Source of the DNA: Anisus vortex | Taxonomy: Eukaryota; Mollusca; Gastropoda; Planorbidae | DNA length: 64,000 nt | Direction: 5' to 3' | Assembly (NCBI GenBank): GCA_949126835.1 | Contig: OX421497.1 | Coordinates: forward strand, 43,112,226-43,176,225 | Shown: positions 1 through 10,399 of the stretch, in pieces | Layout: every line of letters starts with the position of its first letter | How positions within the stretch are numbered: the first letter of the stretch is position 1 | Translations under genes and position numbers: made by a program | Notes under the pieces: model-generated | What the model was told of the DNA's origin: nothing | Database searches by the model: none | The model's input: only the letters and a program-made list of their open reading frames with translations

Positions 1-105
1 TCGATATTTGTGGACCTGAGGTCGTGTTTGAAGACCTCCCTGTAGTTTAGTATTGGTCGCCCTGGGACCCTTGTGCCGTTCTCCAGCTCTCCATACAAAA
101 TGTCA

Positions 106-399
106 TTAGGGATGCGGCCATCTTGCATCCGGCTGACATGACCCACCCAGCGCAGTGCGTTGGGTTAGCAGGGAGTATTTGCTAGGAATATTTACTCGGT
201 CCAGGATATCATGGTTGGCTATGTGGTCCTTCCAAGTGACGCCCAGTATTCGGCGCAGACATCTCATGTGGAAAATGTTTAACTGGTGTTCCTGGCGCAT
301 GTAGGTTGACCAGCTCTCACTGCCGTAAAATAGTGTACTGAGAATGCATACCTGTATACCATCATTTTGGTGGTCCTCGTAAGTTTTGAGTTTTCCCAA
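106..399 (-). pseudogene. LINE C-terminal domain fragment
   Basis: On minus, the frame reads LSTLFYGSESWSTY, then HMRCLRRILGVTWKDHIANH and ILDRVNIPS. This YGSESW / CLRRILG pattern is the typical tail following the RT of RTE-like LINEs. A zinc-knuckle-like Cys pair cannot be confirmed. It is in another frame from the FADD block, with about 95 bases between. Confidence 0.8.
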
Positions 400-493
400 A
401 CACGCTTTGATAGCACAGCCATTGCAGCAAATGCCTTGCCCACTCTCTTATCTCGTTGTCGATTGACAGATTATCTGAAATGCACGAACCTAA

Positions 494-2064
494 TTAGGTT
501 AATTCTTCTTTTGTGACTTGAAGAGTATAGCAGCCAATGTTAATGTTGGGGTTTTCAGGTTTATTCAGACTGATTGTTAGGCCAAACTCCCGGCAAGCCT
601 CTGCCAAAGCACTGACCAGCCTTTGTAGTTCTTCTTTTGTATGTGCAGTGAGGGCAGCATCGTCAGCAAACAGCATCTCACGAATCAGGACTTTTTTTAC
701 CTTTGTTCTAGCTTTGAGGCGCGCCAGGTTGAACAGTTTGCCGTCCGATCGAACGTGTATGAAAACTACATCGTTTGGCGATCTGAAAGCGTGTTCAAGT
801 TAAACGGAAAAGATGCCAAAGAGTTTTGGAGCCATCACGCATCCTTGTTTTACACCGCTTTTTATGGGGGAAGGCTTCGAAACTGAGTTGTCAAACTGAA
901 CAGTACCATGCATGTCGTTGTGGAATGATGTCACCATTTTCAACAATTTTTGGGGGCAACCTATTTTCCCCAGCAGAGCAAACAGACTGCCTCTACTGGC
1001 CAGGTCGAATGCCTTGGTCAAATCAACAAAGGTTATATATAGTGGTTGCCTTTGTTCGCGACATTTTTTTTTGCAGTTGCCTTAATGAGAATATCTTGTC
1101 AGTAGTGGATCTCCATTTCCTAAAACCGCATTGAGACTCGGGGTCCACCCGTTCGGCAAGTGTCTGTAACCTCTTGAGGATTATACGGGCATATGCTTTT
1201 CCCACTATACTCAAAAGTGAAATTCCTCTGTATCTGTTACAGTCGGAGCGACATCCCTTGTTTTTGTAGAGAGTTACAATATTTGCATCATTAAGTCCTG
1301 GGGGACGGTTCCTTCCTCCCAACAGCGACAAATCAGCATGTGAAGAGGTTCCAGTATTGCAGATTTGCCTGTCTGAATAACTTCTGCAGGGATGTCGTCG
1401 TTTCCAAGCGCCTTTCCGCGGGCAAGCATGTCAATGGCCGAGCTAAGTTCGTTCTGAGTAGGGGTACATCCAAATCTTCCATTTCTGTCAGAGTTGGGAT
1501 GCTGGCCAGCGCAGGTGGTGATACTGTGTTTTCTATCTGGTACAGGTTCTCGTAGTACTCCGCCCCTCGTTCCATCTGCGCGGCACGGTCTTTGAGGATT
1601 GTTCCGTCTTTCGATTTGAGTGGTGCAACCCTGCCTATGGTGGGACCGAATGCTTTTTTAATACCCTCATACATTCCTCTTATGTTGCCGCTGTCTGCGC
1701 AGGCCTGTATGTCCTGACAGAGGTTTTTCCAAAAGTTGTTTTCAAATTTTCTAGCAGTTTTCTGGCTGTTGTTTCTGCATGTTCTTAGCCTTGATAGGTT
1801 TTTCTGTGTGGGGTCATTTTTGTATGTTACCAGGGCATCTCTTTTTGCCTCAATGGTGGCAATCATTTCGGGCAAGTTGGCTTCAAACCAATCAATGTTA
1901 TTCTTCTTCTTTTTTCCAAACACAAGACAGAGCTGAGTTGTAGATGGCATCGCGAATAAACTTCCAGCTCTACTCGATTCCACTGGTAGTGTAGTTCTTG
2001 AATGATCCTTCCAGAGACTATGTGAACTCAGAGCAGAGGTTTGGGTTCGCCATTCTGGTGACAT
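494..2064 (-). pseudogene. LINE reverse transcriptase, broken
   Basis: Read on minus, 2064-1333 is the linker and start of the polymerase (ATIEAKRDAL, then FGPTIGRVAPLKSKDG). The piece at 1331-1023 has NIVTLYKNKG and NRYRGISLLSIVGKAYARI, the fingers motifs. The piece at 1021-800 has TKAFDL and SGVKQGCVMAPKLFGI, where the VKQGCV block matches RT motif 4. The piece at 676-494 starts MLFADDAALTAH, the FADD catalytic box. Stops and frameshifts separate the blocks. The polymerase would copy element RNA at the nicked target. Identification as LINE RT is secure; clade is inferred. Confidence 0.9.
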
Positions 2065-2934
2065 CTAAACGGGTTTTACCTTTTTTCTGTGTGGCGTACA
2101 CTTTTTGGGGCTTGAGTCTCATCTTGCAGCACACTAGAGCGTTGTCTGTGTCGCAGTCGGCGCTGTGGTAGCTTCGTGTTAAGAGTACGCACTTGAGATC
2201 GCTTTTTCTTGTTATGATTAGGTCCAGTTGATGCCAGTGCCCTGATCTAGGGTGTCTCCAAGAGACTCTGTGTTTCGGTTTTGTTTTGAAGAACGTGTTT
2301 GTGATGCAAAGCTTGTAGTAAGAACACAATTCCAGCAGACGCTGTCCGTTTTCGTTTATCTTGCCAACACCATAGTGACCGAGAGAATCTGGCCAGATGT
2401 CTTATTCAGATCCCACTCAGGCGTTGAAGTCACCCAGCAGGATTAGGTGTTCCGAGGTTGGAATCTTCTTTATGGTATCACTGAGGTCTTCATAGAATCT
2501 ACCCTTCGTCTCTTGGGGCGAACAATGTAGGGGCATATACACTGATGAGGTGTACTTTACCAGAAGCTGTTGACATTATGATGGAGAGAATACGCTCTGT
2601 TCCGCCAACAGGGTAGACTATAATGGGTAGGAGGCTATTTTTGATTGCGAAACCCACGCCATGTATTCTTGCTTCATTGGGGGACTTGCCTTTCCAAAAG
2701 AAGGGTGTAATCCTTCTCTTGAATCGTGCCGTCTTCAGCCAGCGTGGTTTCTTGCAGTGCCGCTATATCAATGTTTAGCCTTCTCAGTTCGCCATCTATC
2801 ACTGCCGTTTTTCTGCTGTCACTGACCTTTTGCAAATCTACTTTTAGTTCAGGACACATTGTCCTAATGTTCCAAGTTGCCAGTCGTAAGACTGGACTTT
2901 TCTTTTTTTGATTTCTTAATATTTCTTGGTGCAA
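2018..2934 (-). pseudogene. LINE APE-type endonuclease, broken
   Basis: The piece at 2934-2674 opens with LATWNIRTMCPE and continues to LNIDIAALQETTLAEDGTI, the usual N-terminus of an apurinic-type LINE endonuclease, with the ALQET glutamate motif. The piece at 2329-2018 carries WRHPRSGHWHQLDLIITR and then HSADCDTDN, corresponding to the C-terminal catalytic block, where the family normally ends in TDH; the final histidine reads as asparagine here. About 340 bases between them are frameshifted. In an intact element this enzyme nicks the target DNA to prime reverse transcription. Broken frame plus altered catalytic residue mean it is inactive. Confidence 0.8.
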
Positions 2935-3016
2935 TGTTTTAAATTACAGTCTGCTTGTCGATAAGTCTTAGCTCTAAGCACTCATTAGAGCAGGCAAACT
3001 GTGGCGGATCAGCACC

Positions 3017-3256
3017 TTATTGGCTGGGGGCTGCCCACATTGTGGTGGGCGGTAGCTGATCAGTGAGGTGCGAAGACCTCTCCCACCAACAGAGGTAACC
3101 GTAGCGTCCGTACCTTACGCCAATCAGGATGGGCTTATAACTCGTGACTGTTGCCTCCCGTGTTGTTTTAGCTGCTTTGCAACAGCACCAGAGTTTCATC
3201 TCCGGGGCGCGTACCTGGGCCTTGGGTAAAGAGATCATGGGTTGCCCAAGCGTCAC
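3017..3256 (-). pseudogene. LINE leader reading frame (possible 5' ORF)
   Basis: A 79-codon frame upstream of the endonuclease on the same strand contains APEMKLWCCCKAAKTTREAT and VGVRYGRYG-like text followed by LCWWERSSHLTDQLPP. It is Cys/Trp-rich, does not look random, and ends 80 bases before the endonuclease frame. It may be the translated leader of the LINE. It has no recognised domain. Confidence 0.4.
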
Positions 3257-3595
3257 AATCCCTCTCTCTGCCTAACCAGTGTGACCCAAAGGAATGCTAG
3301 GCATTACATTTGGCATTGGCTCGGCTGTAGGGGCTGCCGGATGGAAGACCATAGTTGGTAATCCAAACGCCTAATGGGCACCACTGATTTTTCCTCGAGG
3401 TTTACTCCTGAATCCTATTTGTTTCCGCTAGACAGCGGGGGTTTGATGTCAGAGTGTCTCCTCTCCTAGATGGACTGCCTTTCCAGGCTAACGAACTCCA
3501 TCTGCCCGAAGCACCCAGTTTCGAGGCGATGGGGGACCGCCTTCGCCCCTTCACCTGTTGGTTAAAGCAGTTTCGCCGGGCTTAGTACTTAAACC
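3257..3595. other. GC-richer probable LINE 5' leader
   Basis: There is no reading frame of note. Base composition is clearly GC-richer than the surroundings and the segment lies between the LINE leader frame and the 49 bp array, so it probably belongs to the 5' untranslated part of the LINE. Confidence 0.35.
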
Positions 3596-4134
3596 ACTCG
3601 AGCAGGCCAGGTGCTGGACTTGGTTGTCAGAGGCTGTGTGAGAGACTCGAGCAGGCCAGGTGCTGGACTTGGTTGTCAGAGGCTGTGTGAGAGACTCGAG
3701 CAGGCCAGATGCTGGACTTGGTTGTCAGAGGCTGTGTGAGAGACTCGAGCAGGCCAGGTGCTGGACTTGGTTGTCAGAGGCTGTGTGAGAGACTCGAGCA
3801 GGCCAGGTGCTGGACTTGGTTGTTAGAGACTGTGTGAGAGACTCGAGCAGGCCAGGTGCTGGACTTGGTTGTCAGAGGCTGTGTGAGAGACTCGAGCAGG
3901 CCAGATGCTGGACTTGGTTGTCAGAGGCTGTGTGAGAGACTCGAGCAGGCCAGGTGCTGGACTTGGTTGTCAGAGGCTGTGTGAGAGACTCGAGCAGGCC
4001 AGGTGCTGGACTTGGTTGTCAGAGGCTGTGTGAGAGACTCGAGCAGGCCAGGTGCTGGACTTGGTTGTCAGAGGCTGTGTGAGAGACTCGAGCAGGCCAG
4101 GTGCTGGACTTGGTTGTCAGAGGCTGTGTGAGAG
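3596..4134. repeat. 49 bp minisatellite, 11 units
   Basis: Eleven head-to-tail units of exactly 49 bp fill 539 bp. Each begins ACTCGAGCAGGCCAGGTGCT and ends GGCTGTGTGAGAG. Only a few units differ, for example GGTGCT to GATGCT in two units and GTTAGAGACTG in one, so the expansion is recent. Each unit has an XhoI-like CTCGAG. The array sits upstream of the LINE 5' region on minus, where monomer promoters occur in some LINEs. Confidence 0.97.
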
Positions 4135-4344
4135 ACGCATGCCACTCCTGGCTTTAACACCCATTTGAAATGGTACTGTTAAATACATATTATTTATATT
4201 ATTACTAAGCGAAACATATTCTGATAGATCAATACATTTTTATACAAGTCTAGGTTCGCGATGTGTTGTAAAAACAATAATATGTTATTTATATTTAATA
4301 TTAGACTGAAGTTTGTTGAAATATTTTATTAAAATATAAACAAT

Positions 4345-4712
4345 TTAAAGTTGGCACTATTGTGCTTCTTAATATTATGGTCGACGGTAATCGGAAATTT
4401 GATTATCACCATTGAAAGCTATTATCGGCTTTGTTGCAAGGTAGGCCTAATCATTTAGCAACCCATTTCATAAGTTCTAAAAAAAATTATGATAAAGTGT
4501 TATTTATTGTGTATTTTCACGACTCATCCCCTTGAATGCAAACAATAAGATAGTTTATATTTTTTTTAATAGACCCATAAAACATAAGCACAATTGGCTT
4601 TATCCGCCTGTGACATCGCGGGGAAGGGGGTGGGAGACGACAAAAACCGGTTTAAAACCGGATTTATAGGTCCGAAACACGTTTTGAAAAAAAAAATGGA
4701 ATTAACATCCCT
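4345..4712 (+). mobile_element. Partial hAT MITE (CCGGTTTT family)
   Basis: The core CTTCTTAATATTATGGTCGA at about 4366 and the end with AAAAACCGGTTTAAAACCGG followed by TTAACATCCCT match the elements at 38204 and 63089. The left terminus is degraded or missing, so only the right end is placed with confidence. Confidence 0.7.
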
Positions 4713-4729
4713 TTTTGACTCATCTAAGG

Positions 4730-5096
4730 CAGTGGTTCCCAATCTTTTTTAGGCCGTGATCCCCTAATACAACTTCTAATGCTGTGGCAACCCCCAAAAG
4801 TAAAATTAATTTCGTCGCTACTTTATTACTGCCATTTGCTACTGTTATGAATTGTAATGTAGGTCTAAATATCTGCTATACATGGTGTATTTTTATTGTT
4901 ACACATGGAACATAATTAAAGCATAGCGATTAATCACAGAAACAACAACGACAACACAAAATGTAATTTTCTTGGCAAAACTACGAATTAATTACAGTGT
5001 CAAAGTTTATTTGTCTTTCAATGCCAGACTCAATACTAAGCCTAGCCAAGTTGTTCAGTCGATCCTGACTAATGGTGGACCGAAGGTATATTTTGA
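4730..5096 (-). mobile_element. hAT transposon end with transposase C-terminus
   Basis: The plus strand starts CAGTGGTTCCCAATCTTTTT, a characteristic hAT terminal sequence. Reading on minus from about 5096 gives YLRSTISQDRLNNLARLSIE and then IERQINFDTVI, the very C-terminus of a hAT transposase of the ZBED/ZMYM type. Everything N-terminal of this is gone; upstream sequence switches to a LINE tail, so the element is truncated. Confidence 0.7.
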
Positions 5097-5485
5097 TGAG
5101 CAACCCATTCCATGCACGGATGCCACTCTGGATTAAAAAGTACTTGTGTGCATTTGTTATCGTATAATTTCGCATAATGGATAAGGAAAATGCTTTTGTC
5201 ATTATGTTTATCGGAGCATTGTAACAGATGGTTTTTGTGTTGTATTTCTAAATAAGAGTTTAATGCCTGATGTATTATTACTACTTAGTACTTTACCGTT
5301 GTCTCTCTGTCCTCTAGTGTTTCTATGTTTAGTGATTTAACTATTGGTGTTACTCTTGTCAGTTGTAAATATTCGCCAGTATTGTATGTTGTGTAGTAAT
5401 GTAAGGATAGATCTGCTGTGGCAATACAGTTGACACATACATTTTTTGTACAGACTCTTCCCAAAATACATTTGTTAAATGACAC
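5097..5485 (-). pseudogene. LINE tail fragment
   Basis: On minus, LQLTRVTPIVKSLNIETLED is followed, after a frame change, by NAHKYFLIQSGIRAWNGLL. The LEDR block and the RAWNGL block are the usual C-terminal landmarks of CR1/jockey-like LINE polyproteins, where W-N-x-L lies near the stop. A related tail is at 8230-8345. It is a relic, joined directly to hAT sequence. Confidence 0.6.
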
Positions 5486-5924
5486 AAAAAAATGTGTTTT
5501 AAATTTTCAATACATTTGTCTAAAATTATGATACCATCAAGCTCCCCTCTTGGCTATCGCACAGAAAATTATTAAAGGGTAAAAGGATTGACTAACTAGC
5601 TTTGACTGCCGTACTGGTATGCAGCGACATAAAAGAGTATTTAGGCCTGGGCTACTAACCTAACAGGGAGAACTGTAAGGATCATAGGTCTATATTTGTA
5701 AGTGTCTCTGTAGAAAAAAAATAATAAAAAAGAGATCCTAAATGCTATCGAAAATAATTAGGCCCTATATTACAACTAGATGCTTCTTTGCGTATTTAAC
5801 TAAACGTTCAAGTATACATTCAAAGATAACCAAAATTAAAGGCCAACAGCGCCACGTGAGATTGTAGGAGGTTTTGGGGCATCTCCTCTTAGCTTAATGA
5901 CAACAATTTTAAAAAAATGCGTAA
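5486..5924. other. No gene seen
   Basis: AT-rich sequence with short homopolymers; no coherent reading frame, splice-flanked exon or repeat boundary was recognised. Confidence 0.5.
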
Positions 5925-6033
5925 TTGCCAATTTAATTTTAAATTTTAATATTCATGGGCCCCTTAAATTCTTATGGGCCCCAGTGCGGCCTACCGGTTG
6001 TACCCACTCCCCTCTCGTGGGGCCTGCTTTGGA
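5925..6033 (+). repeat. Interspersed repeat, uninterrupted copy
   Basis: TTAATATTCATGGGCCCC, a second GGGCCCC block, then TACCCACTCCCCTCTCGTGG. The same repeat occurs at 35318-35403 and resumes at 38080, where a hAT element splits it. This copy therefore shows the unsplit arrangement. Confidence 0.75.
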
Positions 6034-6427
6034 AGATTTATGTATCCCTTGAATGATATTTAACCATTAAAAAATGCTTTCAGTTTGTATATTGAGGTCA
6101 GAGTTCTTTGTGAGATATTATTAGCGCCGGTTAACCGACGTACAATATCCGTGCCATCACAATACTTACACTAGTGTATGTTACTGGGAATATAAACACT
6201 TCAATTATCTCTATATTTATGTCCACTTAGTGGGAAGGGAGGGTTAGATTAAGTAGCTTTTGTGTACGTTGAAAGAGTGGGAGGCTCGGTTGAATGTGTA
6301 CGTAAGCACACATTTAGCATATAGCAAAGCTTATGTAACCATTTAAAAAGCAACAACAATCACTCAGTCAGAAGACTGGTTGAAATCATACACATTAGAT
6401 TAGAAAACAACTCATTAATATATCTTA
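6034..6427. other. No gene seen
   Basis: AT-rich spacer before the pogo-like element; no supported feature. Confidence 0.5.
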
Positions 6428-6633
6428 GAGGAGATTGTGGTAAAATGAGATAGCGGGGTAAAACGAGACACACGAATTACTGAGAAACAGAAAGTGGGAG
6501 CTCTTTAGCAATGAGTCTAATAAAGAGATCACGTGATACAGCCTTGTCGAAAAAATCCGTTTTGTTTGGTTGAGCTACGTGCGTCAGTGAGAGGCAAATA
6601 TTTCAATTTTATTTATTTTGATCTATATTTAGG

Positions 6634-7383
6634 GTTATGCTGGTAAGACCGCTTAAGCGGTCCAGCGCGCGTCAGTCATTCAGGCCGAGAGACCGCTTAA
6701 GCGGTCTAGGAACAGGCCTTGTATAAAGGCAGTAATTTAAGCCGTTCCCTTTTCCAATCCTACTTTTTAAATCTATAAATAAACCAAACAAACATGGCTG
6801 CCCCCATTGACTTTATTTTGCGATCTTTTATAGTAATAGATTGTGTTTAGTTTATATTGTTTTCGAAGCAAAAAAATGGATAATTCTGAGCCAGGAACAT
6901 CAATAGTAAAGCGTGCGTGTATAAGACGATTTACATTTCAAGAAATGCATTAAAAATTAGAAGATTTTACTAAATTAGAGAACAATAATGATAAAGATTA
7001 GGATTAGGATCATTAGGCCTAGCCAGAGCCCCAGAGGAATAACTTGAATAGGAATCAGACAACAATGAGATAAATAGTGAGTGAGAAGAGAATGATAGGG
7101 CTTGTGTTATTAGGAGATCAGCTGAAAAAGTAAGTGCGTACTTGGTAACTCTGGTGATATTGTTTGGAATAAGACATACAAACATATTGACAGATCAATA
7201 TTTCTGTAGAAAACAAGTAAGCATCTCTTTTACATATTTGAGCTGTTAGATTGTCATTATTTGTCAGATGTGTGCTGTTTTAGTCCTCATTTCTAAACAT
7301 CCCCATTTTTCCAAAAATTTTCTCTGGCGGGTCCAGGCAGAGGGATTTTTTACTCTCAGTGGGACAAGGTCTAAAAGGGTTAA
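6634..7383 (+). mobile_element. Possible piggyBac relic nested in pogo-like element
   Basis: At 6877 a frame starts MDNSEPGTSIVKRACIRRFT and soon stops. The right side ends in TTTTAGACC-type sequence before GGGTTAA at 7376-7382, which read inward resembles piggyBac ends (TTAACCCTTT). The left end is not matched, so this is only a candidate. Confidence 0.3.
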
Positions 7384-7547
7384 GAAAAAAAATACAGATT
7401 TGTAAGACAAGAATTAACATTCTGATAGATATTTCTGTGGGCAATGGTAATAGATCTATCAGTTTGACCTACTTAAGCATGGCAGCGTGCGGTTTAGAGT
7501 CTTTGTGAACAAGGTTATTTTTGTGATCAAACAGGACAAAACAATGA

Positions 7548-8118
7548 GTTAAAATGGGAAAGTACGGTTAACTCAATAAATCATTTGTGTTCCTTTGAAA
7601 CAAACAAACAAATCTCAACTTTTTTTGTTGTGTCATGTGTGTCCACCACTTGCTTGTTCAGTACACAGAATCTCCTTTATATGCCAATGTTATAATCTTT
7701 GATACGACAAGGTTATTTTCCCTTAAAAAGTATCTCGTTTTACCCCAGAGTCTCCTACTCTGAGAGTGCAGAAAGCTTGTTTGCCTGTCAATGTGACTGT
7801 AACAGGTTGGCACACTACAGCTGTGCAGGTCTGGATGAAAGAAACAATGCTTCAGTTTTCGTTTGTGAACTCTGTGACGATTGACATTTGATTTAGCATA
7901 CCCCCAGCGTATGTCTCGTTTTACCCCAGGCATGGGGCAAAATGAGAAATACGGTTAGCCCAATAAATCATTTGTGTTTCTTTTGAAACAAAAAAAAATC
8001 TCATCGTTTTTTGTTTTGACATTGTTGTCCACCACTCGCTTGTTCAGTACACAGAATGTCCTTTACATGTCAATGTTATCTTTGATACGACAAGGTTATT
8101 TTCCATTAAGTATCTCGT
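7548..8118. repeat. Direct duplication of the pogo-like right end
   Basis: The segments 7548-7747 and 7930-8118 match over about 190 bp. Shared landmarks are AATAAATCATTTGTGTT, CACTTGCTTGTTCAGTACAC (CACTCGC in copy two), GATACGACAAGGTTATTTTC and TATCTCGTTTTA. The zinc-finger remnant lies between the copies. Confidence 0.85.
7745..7884 (+). pseudogene. Zinc-finger tail of a pogo/CENP-B-like transposase
   Basis: The frame ends CQCDCNRLAHYSCAGLDERN then VFVCELCDD and a stop. The spacing C-x3-C, H-x3-C, C-x2-C is that of the PHD-like finger found at the extreme C-terminus of many pogo/DDE_1 transposases. Only this last domain survives. A similar degraded tail is at 42050-42230. Confidence 0.6.
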
Positions 8119-8141
8119 TTTAACACAAGGTTCCCCTATAT

Positions 8142-8462
8142 ATTAGAGACGTTCCTTCTGTAATCAAGATTATTGCGTCCTACGCCCATTAGTGGTCTGA
8201 GTCTAGTGTTTTAAATGATGTAGGCCTAAAGTTACTGGTTTTCCTGGTTTGTTCAGATAAACCATTCCACGCCCTGATACCATATCGGAAGAAAGAATAC
8301 TTATATGTATTTGTTTTCGCATACCGGATAAGGAATTTAACAACATTTAAAACATTAATAAAAATGCGTGACTAGACTCGGACCAAGGATGGGCGTAGGA
8401 CGCAATAATCTTCTTTATAGAAGGAGCGTCTGTAATATATAAGATAAGATAAATGCATGAGA
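8142..8462. repeat. LINE/SINE 3' tails in head-to-head inverted repeat
   Basis: The 65-base block containing TTATTGCGTCCTACGCCCAT (8150-8210) recurs inverted at 8375-8450 (ATGGGCGTAGGACGCAATAA), ending in ATAAGATAAGATAA. Between them, minus-strand translation gives YKYSFFRYGIRAWNGLSEQT, a LINE C-terminus. Another copy of the tail is at 54836-54925. The TTATC-type tail suggests a LINE 3' end with a simple-repeat terminus. Confidence 0.65.
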
Positions 8463-8539
8463 AAAATCCTTGGAATCTCCTACCTAGAACACACGAATAA
8501 TGAGTATGTCTGGGACATAATATCCTCAATTGTGGGCCC

Positions 8540-8715
8540 TCAAGAAACCATTAAGGCAAAAATCAAGCTTCGCAAGCTGACATAGTTCGGTCCTGAGTTG
8601 CGGCATTATAACCTGACAAAAACATCCTCCAACGCACTGTAGGTTGGAGAGGCCGTAAGTGGAAATGCTGGTTCGACAAGAGAAAAGATTGGACAAAGCT
8701 GCAAATGACTAAACT
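8540..8715 (+). pseudogene. RTE-like LINE C-terminal fragment
   Basis: In shifting frames the plus strand reads KIKLRKLT, then RHYNLTKTS and RKWKCWF. This matches the usual LINE tail pattern K-L-x-W-F-G-H, H-x-x-L-x-K-T and KW-x-D. It is short and broken; identification is from pattern only. Confidence 0.4.
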
Positions 8716-9189
8716 ATTGACAGTCACTCAAGATATGCAAAAATAGAGAAAGATGTGGTGAGGTATCCATTCGCTCTCCCCCCCCCCCTCCCCAACGACC
8801 ATAACGGCCAAGGGATTGTGATTGATGGCGATATGATTGCTTGGCAACTTGTGATGCAGGATACGGCGTTAAGAGCCGATTATTTACTTTGTTGGTAACT
8901 AGGCAAATGACCATAACTAAACTTGGTCATTAGGGTTTTATATCTAAATCTAGAACCTCAAAAATTTTATTGTTAAAATATTTAACATATTGTTATTCTG
9001 GGGTTTCCTTTGTGGCTATTTTCAAACCCCGCAGTTCAAGAGAGTTTTCAGATCTGCGCCCAGCACCTGTGAGTTGTACTCCGGGATCGGGCTGCATTGA
9101 GTCAGGGCTGAGTTGTACTGAGATCCTACATTAAATCAAGAAAAATGAACACTACAGGCATAGCTCCACTAAAAGGCCAAAAACAATAA

Positions 9190-10212
9190 AACTTATAATG
9201 ATAATGAAACCAAAGCTAATATCCTTAACACACACTTTGCATCATCTTTTTCAAATCCAGAAGAGAAGAGATAGGACATATAAATGTAGATGAAAAAGGC
9301 ATTAAACAACTCCTAACCAACTTAAAGGCAAACAAAGCTTCTGGTCCAGATGACATACCAGCAAGACTAAAAGAACTAACCAATGAAATATCTCCAATCT
9401 TTAAAATACTTTTTCAAGCCTCTCTAAACCAGGGCAAAGTGCCCAGAGATTGGAAATTAGCTAATGTAACCTTCCTTTTCAAAAAAGGAGATAAATCTGA
9501 CCCCGGTAATTATAGACCTGTTTCTCTAACCAGCATAACATGTAAGTTACTTGAACATATAATATATAGTAGTATAGTAAATCATCTAGACAAACTTAAT
9601 GCACTGTGCCCACACCAACATGGCTTCAGGAAAAATAGATCATGTGAGACTCAATTAATAGGCCTAATAGATGACTTGTCAAAGGGATTAGATAATAACA
9701 ACCAAATTGATGCTATATTACTAGATTTTTCAAAAGCATTTGATAAAGCTCATCATTCTAGTCTACTAAAAAAACTTAAATATTTTGGCATCTCTGGTCC
9801 CTTACATCAGTGGATTCAGGACTTTCTTATAGGCAGAGAACAAACAGTGATAATAAATGGCTCTAAGTCATCACCAATAACAGTAAACTCAGGAGTTCCA
9901 CAAGGAACTGTTCTAGGACCCCTACTATTTCTAATTTATATTAATGATCTGCCAAATTGCATCAACACAGGAACAAAAGTAAGATTATTTGCCGATGATT
10001 GCATAATTTATAGAATAATAAAGACAGGAAAAGATAGTGAACTTCTACAAAAAGATCTAGATGAACTACAAAAACGGGAATCAAACTGGAGTATGTCTTT
10101 TCACCCAGAAAAATGCCAACTAATAAGGGTATCCAAGAAAAAGAAACAAATAATAACAAACTACTTCATTCATGGTAAAGAACTAACTCAAACTAGCAAT
10201 GCTAAGTCCTCC
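9190..10212 (+). pseudogene. LINE reverse transcriptase (jockey/CR1-like), truncated
   Basis: Open for about 260 codons from 9439 to 10224, with recognisable frame upstream from about 9200 (KANKASGPDDIP). Polymerase motifs appear in order: NYRPVSLTSITCKLLE, QHGFRKNRSCETQL, ILLDFSKAFDKAHH (family usually has D-x-V-x-H), SGVPQGTVLGPLLFLIYIND, and VRLFADDCIIY with an intact FADD catalytic pair. The coding similarity stops after YFIHGKELTQT, so thumb and C-terminal domains are missing, and no endonuclease is visible upstream. There is an upstream stop near 9271. A small fragment of the same family lies at 34975-35115. It is the least decayed RT in the window but a fragment. Confidence 0.85.
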
Positions 10213-10399
10213 ACCCCCTGTTAGAAACTTTATATAATATGCTAATATCCTTGGGCAGCCGTGCGTGAAGGCTCGCTTTGTGCAATCCGAAACGGACAAG
10301 ACAGCCACCAAGAACAACAGTGAAATGCATCTCAAGCAACCCCCCACCCCACATATTCCCACTCAACAGCACGGACTCACTAAAAATGTAGGCCTATAT
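10213..10399. other. No gene; unassigned GC-richer sequence
   Basis: Sequence after the LINE coding part, locally GC-richer than the surroundings; no frame or repeat match recognised. Confidence 0.4.

Larger units (their letters stand above)
1..2940 (-). mobile_element. RTE-like LINE relic, 3' end beyond window start
   Basis: A non-LTR retrotransposon lies on the minus strand. Endonuclease pieces come first (2934 downwards), then reverse transcriptase (1331-494), then a C-terminal domain (399-106). The order EN, RT, tail and the CLRRILGVTWKDHI motif resemble RTE-type elements often mis-annotated in animals as craniofacial development protein 2-like; clade assignment is by motif only. The frame is broken into at least seven pieces, so the copy is dead. 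The 3' end is cut by the window edge. Confidence 0.85.
6428..8136. mobile_element. Pogo-like DNA transposon, non-autonomous
   Basis: The left end GAGGAGATTGTGGTAAAATG and the inverted right end (reverse complement GGGGAACCTTGTGTTAAAAC) form imperfect terminal inverted repeats of about 30 bp. TA dinucleotides flank both ends (6426-6427 and 8137-8138), as in Tc1/mariner-pogo insertions. Inside, the TIR-like GGGTAAAACGAGA motif recurs near 6455, 7735 and 7912, and a segment next to the right end is duplicated. The only coding remnant is a zinc-finger tail at 7745-7884. No transposase catalytic region remains. Confidence 0.65.

Noticed and set aside
3596..4134. Regular repeats that might be a CRISPR array
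   Set aside because: There are no unique spacers; units are contiguous 49 bp copies, and the context is eukaryotic LINE sequence.
6877..6960. Host gene start (MDNSEPGTSIVKRACIRRFT)
   Set aside because: The frame stops within about 25 codons inside a transposon; at most a transposase remnant.
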